64,000 nucleotides of DNA from Polytrichum commune (lineage: Eukaryota; Streptophyta; Polytrichopsida; Polytrichales; Polytrichaceae), in assembly GCA_950295325.1 (NCBI GenBank), contig OX485809.1, positions 24,862,001 to 24,926,000 of the forward strand. Direction: 5' to 3'. Position numbers and translations under genes: made by a program. This document shows positions 13,070-26,257 of the stretch, piece after piece. The notes below the pieces were generated by a model. That model saw only the letters and a program-made list of their open reading frames with translations, did not search any database and was not told the origin of the DNA. Positions within the stretch are counted from its first letter, which is position 1. The number at the start of each line of letters is the position of its first letter.

Positions 13070-14510
13070 TCTGTTGACTACTGCCATCGCAAGGCGGCAG
13101 GGTTAACGATCATGATGCAACGGCACGCACTCATCGTGTTCATACTAATCAAGTTACTTAGACGTTAACACTTGATTAGAGCACATGAATCAGGGACTAA
13201 ATACTAGCCTGTAAGCTTGAACTGGCTACACCATTAAACATCTGGGTTTAACGTGACCCACATTTTTCATCATGGACGCACATTCTCTTGACTGCTGGCA
13301 TTGCAAGGTTAACGGTGATGCAGCGGCACTTTTTTCATTCAAATTAATCAAACTATATAGCATCAAGACTTGATTAGCACATTTGAATCAAGGACCGAGT
13401 GCTAACTTGTAAGCTTGAACTGGCAACGCTATTAAACGTCTGGGTTCAGTGTGGCCCAAAATTTTCATCATCGACCTACATTCTCTTGATTGTTGGCATT
13501 GCAAGGTTAACGATGATGCAGCGGCGCACTTCCACTCATACTAATCCAGCTACTTAGCATTAAGTATTGATTAGCATATATGAATCAAGGACTAAATATT
13601 GCTTTAGCAGCTTGAAACTGGCTACACTAAACATCTGGTTTAGTGTGACCCACACTGTCTTGCAATTCTAATTCTGCTAATTGTTGGCATTGCCAAGGGC
13701 AAGGTTAACGATGGCGAGTACAGCGGCACTCATCCATTCAATCATACTAATCAAATTATTTAATTAGCATCAAGTCTTGATCAGTGCATGTGAATCAGGG
13801 ACTAAGTACTAATTTGTTAGCTTGAATTGGCTACACTGAGCATCGGATTTAGTGTGTGAACGACACTTTTTAACATCGACCCACATTGTCTTGCAATCAC
13901 TGGGTGGCAACTAGAGAGGGGTACATGTTTTTAAAGAGAAGGGAACACGCATACATACATCCAGAGAGGGAACGCTCCCTTTAAGAACAGGGATCTGGAG
14001 GTTTGTGTCAAGGCTCAACAAATTCCAATTCTTACACTGTTCACTACTGGCATTGCAAGACAGAGTTGATGATGATGCAGCGACTCCTAATGTACTCATG
14101 GTTAATGCTAATCAAATTACTTAGCACAATCTGAGTTGGATTGGTATCCGATTAGTAAGACCTAAGTAGGGACTAAGCACTAACTCATTAACTAGCTTGA
14201 ACTGGATTCTCATCCTGTTGCTCGTTGACATGGCAGGATTGACGATGATGCAGCGACACTCAATGTACTCATGATTATTACTAATCAAGGTACTCAGCAC
14301 AATTTGAGTCGAATTAGTATCCAGATTCTCATCCTGTTGACTGTTGGCATTGCAGGGTTGACGATGATGCAGCGACACTCAATGTACTCATGATTATTAC
14401 TAATCAAGGTACTCAGCACAATTTGAGTCGGATTAGTATCCGATTAGTAAGGCTTAAGTAGGAACTAAGAATTAACTTATTGATTAGCTTGAACTGGCTA
14501 ATTGCTGCAA
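13070..14510 (+). repeat. Degenerate tandem array, period about 200 bp
   Basis: Seven diverged units are anchored by a block like TGGCATTGCAAGGTTAACG + ATGATGCAGCGGCAC, at about 13081, 13289, 13490, 13678, 14041, 14217 and 14337. Each is followed by ACTAATCAAG, GATTAG, AGGGACTAA and AGCTTGAACTGGCTA blocks. Units 4-5 are spaced wider and units 6-7 closer, so units have been partly deleted. No coding potential. It lies 1-2.4 kb upstream of the metallothionein-like gene. Confidence 0.85.
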
Positions 14511-16635
14511 CTTGAAGTTCTATAATTCGGCACAAGATTATTGCGCTGGTAAGATGTATGGATGATCGGTGCGAGTAATTACAATTATGATAATATCGAT
14601 CCGTGCCGAGATGTCCAACACATGAGCAGCAATATTTTTGTCGATCGACCCAATTCTTCGTCCCCTCCATCGGCACATTCTGTGCACCGATGGATTCGGA
14701 AAGGGGCAGATTAGCTTCCTTCCATCCATGCCGGATTCCAAGGCTTGATCTACTCAAACCTAGACAAGGCCCTGATTCAGGGCCGACATCGTAAAGAATA
14801 TTCTGAATTTTTATTAGGGTATTGAATCTGGATGAGGACACTACCGCAGATCCCTCTCCGACCTTAAGAATAACTTACACAGACTGTCGTCCGTTCAGGT
14901 TGCGAGAAAGTGATGAATCAGTGCACAAGGTTAGGGGCTGAGTTGCATTTAGTGAAGATCAACTGCGCACTAACCTTGCTTAGAGATCAGCCAACACTTT
15001 GTATGATGGAGATTACAGTCTAAGGGCAGCTTTACACATAGAGGCCGGGGCAATTCGTTATGTAAGAGGCTTGAAATCCTCACTTGTGAATCGTCAAAAG
15101 GCTGAAATCGGCCCCAACTCCTGTACACCTCGAGGCCGGGTGGATTTGGTGGTATGAATTTTTTTAATCAAAAAATGCATGGTCTGACATGGTCTTTGTT
15201 TGTTGAATTGGGTGTACTGAAAATGAAAGGTCAATTCTTGGCCTCAGGGCCAATGTCAAATTTCAATTAAAAAAAAAAACTTCTTTCAATAAAATATGAT
15301 TTTTTCAGCGAACCGGATCCGTCGAATTATGTGAAAATATGAACGGCTCTTATGGTTCATTGTGGTTTTTTTTTTCTTAGGATTTCTCTTGTTGATTTTT
15401 TTTGCGCTTGTGAAATTATTGCTATCATTTGTAGGGTCAGCATACATAGGTGTTTAGAGTGAATTGGATGGATTTCTAGTGAAGTGTATAAGGCGATGCA
15501 AAGATATCAAAGTGCTCAAGCTCATGCTTACTAGCTCTTTCAAACTCCTTTACAAGAACATGTACGTAGTGTAGGGGTTCCCGAATTTTTTCAACTGCCT
15601 CGTAGAAATCATATTCATCTTTCGCCTCCGTTGATTATGGACAAGTATACAAGTAACTTGAAGAGAAAGGCTATGAAAAAGATTAAGAATGATGATGGAT
15701 ACATTGCGCTTCACTAGCGCCGAAGAAGAAAATAGCGCAACCTCAAGAAAACATCGGAAGAAGACCGTGAAGGATGTAAAAAAAAATGAAGAATTTGGCT
15801 TAAAGAATTAGAAGGACTATGATGTGGAAATGGTGATTTCGTTGCATAGTGAAATAAAACCAACCTTATCAAAATTATGACACCTTATAGATTTTCGATG
15901 GGATCTTAATCGGGAATAAGTGGTTCTACTCTATGTTGCATGATAGGTTTCACGCAAGTTGAGTAGAGCCCCCCCCCCCCATAATTAATCATTTAAGAGA
16001 TTATGTGTCAGATTTGGAGAAGTATAAGGTGGTGCAAATTTGTCCTGTGTGGGAAAGATAGGAATCAAGAGGGCTACAAATTTCTTGATAATTTTATTCC
16101 TTATGTTGAAAACATTGTGAATTTTTGAAGCCAAAAGTTGGCCGAAACATATTACCAATATCTAGAGTCTATCATAACCGCTCATTTCAACTGCTCGTTC
16201 CTCCTCACTTTAGCACTCAAAACCAAGTCACGTGTCATGACACTATTGGTTCCGGCATGATCGAAATTCGGTTCGAAAGTTATAATCTGCCAATATTGGT
16301 CCATACTTCGAAAGTTGGCTTCCCAATTCATGAGGAATTTTCTCTTGGACTAGGATCCACAACATTCTCCGCCGAACAGGTGCTACATTCAATTAATATA
16401 CCATCATTGGTGATGGACATTGATATACTAAACTCCTTGGCCCACAATTTAAGTACTTTATTTAATCAGATTATTTTATTTAAAATTCTTTGACCTTCCA
16501 CTCACATTTTAATGTTATAAAGTGACAAGTCCCAGATGGATTTATTCCCGTGAAACATGACACATGAGTTACAACTTGTAGGAGTAGTGAGGGTTGACCA
16601 ATGAAATGAAATTGATTTAGAGTTTGGGAAGCCAA
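14511..16635. other. Non-coding region with an unclassified repeat
   Basis: No gene is recognised. From about 15990 to 16260 the sequence matches 20715-20930 in inverted orientation (blocks such as GAAGCCAAAAGTTGGCC and ATAACCGCTCATTTC). This copy carries ~75 extra bases near 16047-16120. A run of 13 C lies near 15969. Confidence 0.5.
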
Positions 16636-17215
16636 AATGAACAGTGACCATGACCACCGCTTTCTGAAATCTCTCGTTAATTGAGAAGTGAGTAGTGGTC
16701 CCACCTCTTTCTTACAAGGTCACCAAAACTAGAAGTGACCATGGATGAGTATGTCAAAAAAATAAATGAGAAAGTGACATGAAATCCTACATGTCTATAA
16801 TTAGATCATGTTTGGTGATCATCAGATTTTCGGCAAGATAACCCAAATAATGTCTTAGTAGAGAACAAGGTGATCATGTCCAAAGAAGAAGAAAATCAAA
16901 ATAAAAAACAAGTAAAATCTTTTTTAAATAGGAAATGTGTCTCTTTGGTTATTTTATTGTTTTGTTTTGCAGATAGATAGATGGATAGATAGATAGATAG
17001 AAACTCCGGTCCCTTTTTAAAGTCCGGTCCCTTTTGTTTTGCATAAAATAACACTACGTCCTAATCTAAATCTGCTTTACACTATGTCTTGTGAACAAGG
17101 CTTTTAAAAAGTGATGTAGATTTCTCTTGGTCATGGTCTTCAGACCACTGACCAATACCACAAGAATTCTTATTCGTTTTTTCTCTCAGCCCTTGGTCAC
17201 GTGTGTAGAACGGCT
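16636..17215 (+). repeat. Dispersed non-coding repeat, copy 1
   Basis: Shares ordered blocks with 27790-28260: CTTTCT-type followed by TTGAGAAGTGAGT, AGTATGTCAAAAAA, ATCATGTTTGGTG and TTTACACTATGTC. It contains a GATA microsatellite at about 16973-17002. No ORF. It is probably a non-autonomous DNA element; its ends are not fixed. Confidence 0.6.
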
Positions 17216-17269
17216 CTAAGTTGCCCTACGTTCGGTAGTCTTCAACTATAACATACGAGAGATCAAATT

Positions 17270-17760
17270 GCTATCCTAGAATTCATTTCATAGCTAACAA
17301 CATGAAGTAAAATTTAACAATCAACTGCGTACAATTTGACCTCCCTGATACCACACCCGTGGCAACCAAAGTGCACGTGTTATTAAAGAGGTCTACAATG
17401 CTAACATGGATGCGTAACAAAATGAGAATCAATTTAGCATGTGACACTATGGAATAACACAAAGTCAACATTGCAATAATGACAAATGATGACAACGTGA
17501 TGCGTGGGAGTGTGTGATTTGGATTCTTTGGTGGATTATTTTAATGTCAAACCCCATGAGATATATGAGAGGGAAATGTGACAACAAGGAGGGAGGAGCA
17601 AATCCGTCCCCCAAGGTTTCTGGATATAAGAGAAGGAGTGACATTACATAAGGAGACATTATGGAGGTTAGGGTGTATTACTCCCCCCCCTCCTATATGT
17701 TCATTGAGATCACTAAGCGTCTTGAATGTCATGATAAAATCTATGTAACACACTATCAAG
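17270..17760 (-). mobile_element. MITE-like element related to 29085-29535
   Basis: The sequence here resembles 29085-29535 in the opposite orientation, with shared blocks such as TGTGACACTATGGAATAAC and GGCAACCAAAGTGCACGTG. Non-coding. Ends are approximate. Confidence 0.5.
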
Positions 17761-18296
17761 ATTTATGAACTCAATTGCGTTGCCGTTTTATGATCTCCTC
17801 CAACATTTGCTAATTGATTGATTGCTCACAAAGTAGAAGAATGTTAATTTTTACCAGTGTCCAACGTAGGCCAACACAAGGTATGTGGCCGTAGTGTGGG
17901 CACTTCCAACTTCACAATTATTTATGATCGTTGGATCGGATCGAGAATTGAATCATTTGGTTAGCAATTGCAGACCACCCGAATTTCAAATTAGAGTTCT
18001 CATATGTAGAGGTTATAAGAAGTCAAAGACTTTTTCTTGTTTTAAGTGATCACACATGCTTAGTTCAAATAGTTATATATATATATATGCGTGTGTGTAT
18101 GTTCATTGTGAAATCTACTATGGTTGATGATCTTAAAACCATTTAATGGAAGAGAACCATTGTTGAGACCATGTGTTCCCTATAGTGACATAGTCCCTCC
18201 AAGTTGAGTTCAGTACTGAAATTAAAATGGTTAATATGCATGAGCATGCCATAGTCCAATCTCATCACAACATGCGCCTTTTTGGTTGTCATTCTT

Positions 18297-18988
18297 GAAT
18301 CTAAGGTAGATACATGGAAAACGGTGAAAATAAGCTAATTTGGCCAAAATAGTAGCTTGAAATTTGTGCAATAGTTTTTAAAATGGAGTAGAGGAAATGA
18401 GGAGGAATGAGGAGAAATTCTACTCCTTGTAAATAGTTACATTATTTTGTCTAAATGGTGTGGGTTATCTTTTGCATTGTTGTAACATTTTACTGAGAGT
18501 ATCATTTTTTACCCAAATAACATAAGTAATTAGTATGCATAAGTAATTAGTATTTGAAGAAGATAAAATAACCGAAGTTGGTAAAAACTGATAATGCCGA
18601 TAAAAAGTTCTAGCAACATGTACTCTAAATGGTAACCCACACTAATTAGGCAAAATAGTGGATTTACATTTTTCTAATGAGGCAAGTGAGCCAAACCTCT
18701 ACTTGTATAGTAGAGTCTCCTTACTTTGAGAATCAAAATATCCTATTTTGCATAGTAGGGTATTTTGATGCTCAAATTAGGGAGACTCTACTGTACAAGT
18801 AGAGGGTTTGACTTACTTGCCTCTTTGGGAAAATGTATCTAATTATGTTCGTGGGATAAAATTATGAACCAACTTGCATTCCTTATCATTTCCTCTATTC
18901 CGTCTATGAAAAACACTGCACAGATTTCAAGCCACTGTTTATGGCCGAATAAGCTTCTTTTCACCGTTTTCCGTATATCTACCTTATC
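18297..18988. mobile_element. Fold-back MITE with long inverted arms
   Basis: The outer ~130 bp at each side are inverted copies: AAGGTAGATACATGGAAAA on the left pairs with the complement of about 18965-18985 on the right. The centre holds a second, nearly perfect hairpin, arms 18668-18745 and 18756-18834. Between them a smaller inverted pair (18458-18480 / 18618-18650, GTGTGGGTTA) suggests a nested insertion. A one-armed relative lies at 32497-32700. No ORF. Confidence 0.75.
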
Positions 18989-21527
18989 AATACATCCTTT
19001 TCGGGTCATCACTTATACAATTAGCCATTTTGGGTCCACACAAGAATCATTCTACCCCTAGTCTAATCCACCAATAGTCATCTTTCACCGCTTTCAGTTT
19101 TTCTATGTTAAGGCCCACATCCCTTGGCTGATTTAATCTGTGACTGTGTGCATGAAGCGGCTCCGAATATCAAAAATTCATGACCATGTGCATAAGTCCT
19201 TATAATCTATACACTGTGATTGATACCGGATCGTAGCTTCACTCGTGCTTGACTCGGACTTCGTCGTGTGGCATGCAAACTTAAGTATTTAGCACAGTGA
19301 CCGCTTCTTCAAATTTTCGTTTTCGAAGAATAAGTGACTGCTTCTCCATTGGAATCTGGACTGTAAAGGGAAAGGAAAAGACTTGCAGGTACCACACCGC
19401 TTTTTCAATATCCATGCAGTCCGTATCCAATCTGCAAGTAGAAGAATTCAAGGGTGGTTAATAAGTTGCTGACAGTTTCAAATTATCAGTCCCAAACGAT
19501 AGCATAAAGGATCGCCCGGATACGAAGCGAATAAGTTAAAACGAACTCCTACTCAGAGAGAGAGAGACATCGATCGCATACGAGTGTACCTCTCATCCAT
19601 CCAACATCAAAACTTGACTGCCTACAAGTTTGTTGCCGATTCATCTTGAATGACTCGGACTAGGCTAATTCCGGTGTCGAATTCACTGCATCATATTTCA
19701 CGGCTTTTTATGTTGGATGAATCCCTCCCTCTCTCTCTCTCACTCCATTACTAAGTAAATACAGAAATTACCCAAGCCGCAAGTCTTATGTAACTTAGAA
19801 GATCCTCAAACGGAGGCCATATTGGAGCTCAATTATGGCACTCAATCTGATTTATGGGTCACGACACCACGTTGGGAAAAGAGCGCTTAGGGACACTGTT
19901 TCGTAACAGGAATGTAGAATGGCGTCGAACTGCCAAGTCTTTCAAGAATGGAAACGGGAACTGGATCGCGGGTTTGAATGCGTGCGTTCAGGAGGGAGGA
20001 TGGGTCGGGGTTTTGTCCTTTCTTCAAATTGATGGTGCTATTTGTAGGCTTGAAAGGCCGCCGGAGGGGAGCCTTTGGGGTTGGTGTTCATGTGGCCTAG
20101 CTACGTTACACTAATTAAGTTAAACCCCACCACACCCGAAATACTATACAAACACTGCTGCTGAGGCATCACCCGATGTTGATGAATTGCACGCACTCGC
20201 TCGCTAGCTCACTCACTCACTCACTCACCACTTGTCACTCACTCACCACTTGGCTAGCTTACTCGAGCAAGCAACCACATGTGGTGATCGAAGAGATTCG
20301 TTGGCCCCGAGGCCTGGCACCCCCTCAGCCTTAGCCTCAGGTTTATGGGGGTGTAATAAACTGTTGAATATTCCACATGTCGGCCCTCTAGAGCTTATCG
20401 CTGACCCTTCAATTTAACACTTCCCCTGCCACTGATAAATAGATAGTTATATCTACAGGTTTAAATATAGAAACGCGCGTGTTAGTACCGATCGTTCTTG
20501 AGAAACTTGGGAGGGAGGATGTAGAGGCAAACCTTCTATTCCCGATTAGGATGCCATCGGGAATCTATAGGGTGTCGTCATTTCGATCAGGTTGGGACTG
20601 ATTTCAATCATTTCTTTTTTTGTGTGGGTGGTTAAAATAAGGTTTCACGTTTCACGGTTTTTTGAAATCTAGTGGGCGAGTGGTGTACATGACGACTAGC
20701 TTCGGTTATGGTATCACTAGGGAATCGATAGTGCTATGACACATGCCCTTGGTTTTGAGTGTTAAAGTGAGTAGAAATTCGTCTCGAAATGAGCGGTTAT
20801 GGTATACTCGAGACATTGGTAGCGTGTTTGGGCCAACTTTTGGCTTCAAAAATTCATAATTTTGCACCGCCTTATATTTCTCCAAATTTGGCGCAAAATC
20901 TCTTTAGTGATCAGTTATGGGTGCCTCTGCCTTAGGTAAGGCCATATGGCCTATGGCTGGCCAAGGGCCATGACTTTGTGATTGTGAGGGGCCCTTGAAA
21001 CTCCTCTAACTAGTGTACTATGCAAAATCGACATCGAATTTTGTGTGGTCATGGGCCTTTAAGCTTAGTGTAAGACACACGTGACCATGTTCTCAACCAC
21101 ATCTTATTTTGTTGCTATCCTATTAATGTGGATGGACCCTTCAACATAACCGCTTCAAACAAACAAGGGGTGTGAGATATTGAAATATCTTGTTCTTTCA
21201 AGTTTAATTTGGACCCGTGTCGTCTTTGATGCAGAATATGGTAGAACATAAAACCTTCTCCATGGCATGCCAAATATGAAGACAATAAAATGTTGATGTG
21301 GAGCAATTAGCATGAAAAAAAAACCATCCGCCATGAATTAATTTAGGACTCGTGCCCTAAGGATTGGAAAGAGATGAACTCCCTATGTTCTGGTAGGTGG
21401 GCTCTATATATAGAGGGAAGAGTGCATGGAAACTAGGGGGAATATAGTTTGTTTGATTCATTATTTTATTTATTGTCTAGCTTCTAATATTAAAAACAAA
21501 GAAGGTCGTGCTTTGAAGGGAGATTTA
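18989..21527. other. Non-coding region with simple repeats
   Basis: No gene is recognised. It contains AG/CT microsatellites near 19555 and 19728, a CACT-type tandem run at about 20195-20255, and at 20715-20930 the inverted counterpart of the repeat at 15990-16260. Confidence 0.5.
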
Positions 21528-21959
21528 GGGGCGGTTTACACTATGGACCATGAAGTCGTCCCACGTAAGAGGCCTATTTTGCGTGGGACGACTTCCATGG
21601 TCCGAGTTACTAAAATATTAGTTTTCATGGTTCATGGGCCCTTCACTAGGTGTAAACCGAATGTGGACCATGAAGAATGACCATGCACCAAAAAGGCTTA
21701 AAACGGCATTTTTCTGACATGGGCCCTTGCTCTTTTTCCCGGACCACCTCTTTTGCTTGTCCCAACGGAAAACCCGTTGGACCATGGCAGTGGATAGAGT
21801 AGGCTTAAAAAATAATATTTTGTGGACCTCAACCTCCGTGATCACTCTGCCATTTTTTCCTTGGTGTAAACCCAAGTCGTCCCGGGACGACTTCAACGTC
21901 CAATCACATCGCTTAGACGGCCGTGGGACGACTTCATGGTCCATAGTGTAAACCGCCCC
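21528..21959. mobile_element. PIF/Harbinger-type MITE, copy 1
   Basis: A 432-bp element with near-perfect ~40-bp inverted ends beginning GGGGCGGTTTACACTATGG, flanked by TTA on both sides (21525-21527, 21960-21962). A TWA-type 3-bp duplication and a GGG start are typical of PIF/Harbinger. No transposase. Copy 2 is at 61466-62012. Confidence 0.85.
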
Positions 21960-24900
21960 TTAGTATAACGAGTCCATGAGTTTCTTGATGTGTGTGGTAG
22001 TGGGACTTGGAGATGTTCTAAGTGTTCAAATGAGGCTATGTGGATGGCACCACAAATTATTGCGGTGATGGTAATTCAACCATTTGCTATAGGTAGTAGA
22101 CGAGTGTTTTGTACTAAGTTGATGAGTTTGGATTGGATAGTTGTGTTTGCAAGTCGAGCATTACAATAGATGAATTCAATGAATTGTATGGTAAAGGTTG
22201 GGGAGGGGTTGGGGGAGATTATTATGGGAAGTGCTCAAGGCACATAGTTATCAAGTCATAGAGGCATTCGCATCTCGGAACAAAGCATGTGCATGGGAGT
22301 GCCCATGAGGGTGGTGTGTTGTCAAGGTGGCCCATGGCTTGGGTGCCAACATTTGTTTGATTGTAACATGGAGTGTGTGGGTGGTAACAACAAATGTTTG
22401 ATTTTGATGCATATTCAATGGTGTGCTTGGCTTTGTTATGTTTGTTTGTGTGGAGGATACTGAGACATTGGTTAGCGCATGTGGATAGTAGGTGGAGTCA
22501 AATGTCGTTTTGAATTGAGATGGCAAAGTTGACATGTGGGAAGATGTTTAATCTACGGAAGATTATAGATGTACAAATATTTCCCCACCTATTGTTTATG
22601 TTTTAAATTTAAGAGTTTGTGAGAGTTGTGCTTTTGTGCGAAGGGGAGTCCCATAAAGAGTTAGCCCACTTGTGATGAATGCCATCATGGGGGAGCCACT
22701 TGCATACATGTTTGTGGTTGTTATTCGCTTTGTTGGTGGTTACATCATGATGTTCATATTCAATACTACGTTGGAGATTGTGAAGGGGGCCATCATGGTG
22801 AGTAGATGTGTAGTGAGCAGTGTGCCAATATGAGGTGGCATAGCCAATTAGATGGAATGGGATATTTTGGATTACGGGTTGTTGCAAGCATGCTTCGGCT
22901 AGTTGATTTGCTTCGTCACTACCAAAAATATTGGTGTGTGCTCACACTTATTGTAAGGCAATGTGGTGGGTGCATGCTTCAATGTGAAAAATGATGGCGA
23001 CTATGAGAAGCTTGTGTAGGTGATTGTGTGATGAAGTAGGGCGTTTGTGCGATTGTAGACTATTAATTTGTTTAAGAATGTCTCTTTGAAGATGTTGTGT
23101 GGTTTGAAGTGCTAGGGGAAAACTTGGAGCTTTGCTCAAAAGATATTTAAATAACATGGTAATTTGATGGTTGTTGATTTGTGTGAAGTGTTATATACTC
23201 TTTAACCAATTGAGTTGTCATTGTCATCACTGTCAGCATGAATATTAAATGAACCATACGTGTATTTGCATTGTTGTGGGTTGTATCTAATGATAAGGGG
23301 AAGTGGTGTTGTTGGAAATTGGAGTCCATTGCATGCCATGTAGGACTCCGTGTGGGATTTGCATCGTAGCAAACTTCCTTGGTTCTTACAACCCTTGAGC
23401 TTTAGTGTAAAGTGGAGTGAAACGATCTTGACATTTTCCACCAATGAGAAACTAAAGAGAGATTTTAGATAATGGGCTAGTGTGAAGTGCCCCTAAATGT
23501 CCAACACCTTTATGATGAACAACAAGTTGATATTTGTGCTTTAGAAGGTCGTTATGTTATTTGCTACTTACTCATCAATATGATATTGGTCACGAAACGC
23601 GGTTGTTTCCAAGGTATAGAACATATCTTATGAGTATATTTAAAGGAGATTACTTATCACTTTGGGCCTTGGAGTTGGCGTTACTTTTGCCACTCCCAAA
23701 ATTAATAGGTGTTGTACTAATTAGTTGGGTAGCAGGCGAGAGTGCACATTGGTCGGCACAACAGTCAAGACTCAGGCTCCATTAGTTAGGTACTACACAT
23801 CTCCTTGCCGTTCTTTTCTCTACATCCCAAAAGAGTACAAACTTGTACCTATTGTGCGGACCCAATTGACATTTACTTAGTGGCCCCACCCATTATACTT
23901 GACTATGCACTAAGTGATGCAAAAGGGAATGGGATGGGCTCCAAAAGTCATCCCAATATGATAGCCTCGTTATTGGGAAGCCATAATAGCCATATGCTCA
24001 ATATCCGACTCTAAAGTTCCCCCTAGGGCCTACACTCTAAAGTACCAATGTTGCTATGCAAATGAACTCAAGCTTACCTAATGTGAAGGTGCTTGTCTAG
24101 TTTGACGCAACATAACTATTGTTTTGGAAGAAAGCCGCCATGTGTCATACTTACATTGGTCTAGACCTGTTGATTCCACTTGGAAATTACTTCACGGCAC
24201 TTTGAGTGTTGTATGTGTTCCACCATTCAACACTCTATGTGTTAGTGTTACAAGAGCTCATATGGGTCTCCCTCTTCCAAAGGTCTTTGCTCATGAAAAC
24301 GAATATATATTTACAAACGCCACCCTACTTTTTGTGCTTTGTACGTAAACATATCCATACCCCTAACCTTAAATCAATAATATATATGACATTCATACCT
24401 TTTTGGGGGTTTCAAATGTATGACATTGGCACAAAGTGTTGGTTTTGGGTATATGACTATGCCTATCTTACATATAGCACATAAAGTACATGATGATATG
24501 TGAATGATATGCTCAACATATAGGAGATTTAACTTATGACTTGTCTCAAGAATCAAGACATTTAAGCCGTCTACACAATGCACCGTTATATATATATATT
24601 TAAAAAATTCAATAAGTTTTGGTCCTTATCCTCCTTTGTCCTTCATACTTTCTATCCATCTAATTGATTACCAAGATAAAGTTTCACAAAACATGACCAA
24701 TATGTTCTCGACTCGCAAAAATGTTTTTACATTTAATTGCAAGTATGCATCCGGTGTTGATGAATACGCAGGCAGTCTAGAATACAAAAAGGAGGATCAA
24801 GCAACAAGTTTGTGTTTCATAACATTGTTAAAATTGGGTATACTAACTCTTGTGCTTAAGTAGATAGCCTAGACAACCTAACACATTATTAGTAGGTGCA

Positions 24901-25507
24901 AACCCGGGTAGACTAGATATTTACAACTTCAATGTGTATGGAATTTTCGTGGGTTCTGGAATCGGTCCGCTATTCTCGTTGCAATGGCATACTGAATATG
25001 AGCTGAACCATTTTGCTCACCACATGAGCAACCATAGATATAGCCTAAAACCGAGTCAATTCAGTTCCAACTGCTTTCGGTGCCCGCCCTCCTGTGCTTT
25101 GCCAAACTCGATTGTTATGGGCCGATGTTATTGTTTTCAGGTGACAATTTCTTGCACAAATGCGGCTCACTTAGTTTTCTTTTCGGAGGAAAGCACCCAA
25201 GTACACACTTGGGTTCGACGATTCACATCCCCCCCCCCCCGCCTGCACATGGAAATGTGTGCAAAACGTACCAATTAGACAGACAGGCTGCTCCAAAGCC
25301 ACCAAGTGTTAGAAAGGCAACAAATTGGAGGGGCCTCGGTTTCCACTTTAGTTGTCCCTCAAAGTTAACTTACTGACATTGCAGCCAGACGCAAATAATA
25401 ATGTGTCGCGCTTCACATCACACTCCGGTCCTGTATGATTGCATCGCTCCTTGGCTTTAGGATTTTTATTTGTGAGGCCCGTGAGCAGGTACACGTCTCT
25501 GTTCTGA
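21960..25507. other. Non-coding region
   Basis: No gene, RNA or clear transposon boundary is seen. Short ORFs of up to 114 codons show no recognisable domains. A TA-dinucleotide run lies near 24590 and a run of 10 C near 25231. Confidence 0.45.
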
Positions 25508-26254
25508 GGGCCACTTCACACACGAGACTGATATGCTAGCCACACCGGCTAGTGCGGGCCCCCCGGAATGGTGCCGCCCATCCAGGCAGGATAGGACAAG
25601 CACCCAAAGCCCACCAGATGGATGTGCAGCCATTCATCCAGTGGGCTTTGGGTGTCTGTCCCGTCCTGCTTGGATGGGCGGTAGCATTCCCGGGGGGGGG
25701 GGGGGGGGGGGGAGGGGACCTGCACTGGCTGGGTTGGATGGGGGCCGGCACGATCCTCCAGTGTGGCTACACTATGAGAGCCCGTGACCGTTACACTTCA
25801 AACACTCTCGTTGGTGGAAAAGGCGGAGCTGGTCCAAGATCGTTTACACTGCGCTTGAGGGACCAATGGAGTGTGTGAATGCGAGATGGATGTAGAGTCT
25901 ACATGGATTCCTACATGGCATCGAATGGATCATGTTTCATGGCCACTTGGATTATTTTCGAAAACCATCTCTTGGAGGTAGGCCTAACACAAAACCGGGA
26001 GATCATGGTGCTCCGAACGCTCGCAACTGTTGGTTTATTCTATTTTTATCATGCGTAAGGACCCACATGAATAGACATTCATTGAAAAAACATTTAATTG
26101 AAGGCCCGGTCACATATGACTTCACACTACACTTGAGGATCCGTGACCGCACTACATGATTTTGGAGGTGTGTTGGGACGGCCTTTGGACACTTTATTTT
26201 GGGCTCTCGCAATCTCATGGTCACGGCTCTTGGCTCATGTGTGTGAAGTGGCCC
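25508..26254. mobile_element. Non-autonomous DNA transposon with poly-G tract
   Basis: Terminal inverted repeats start GGGCCACTTCACACA at both ends, flanked by TGA (25505-25507 and 26255-26257). The 747-bp interior is non-coding. It carries a run of about 21 G at 25692-25712 within a GC-rich inverted segment (25560-25740). The 3-bp duplication suggests a Harbinger-like element. Confidence 0.7.
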
Positions 26255-26257
26255 TGA

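Noticed and set aside
14413-14841. 142-codon minus-strand ORF
   Set aside because: It overlaps the last units of the tandem array and shows no protein motif.
25533-25878. Gly/Pro-rich ORFs of up to 108 codons
   Set aside because: Low-complexity translations of the poly-G tract inside a non-coding DNA element.
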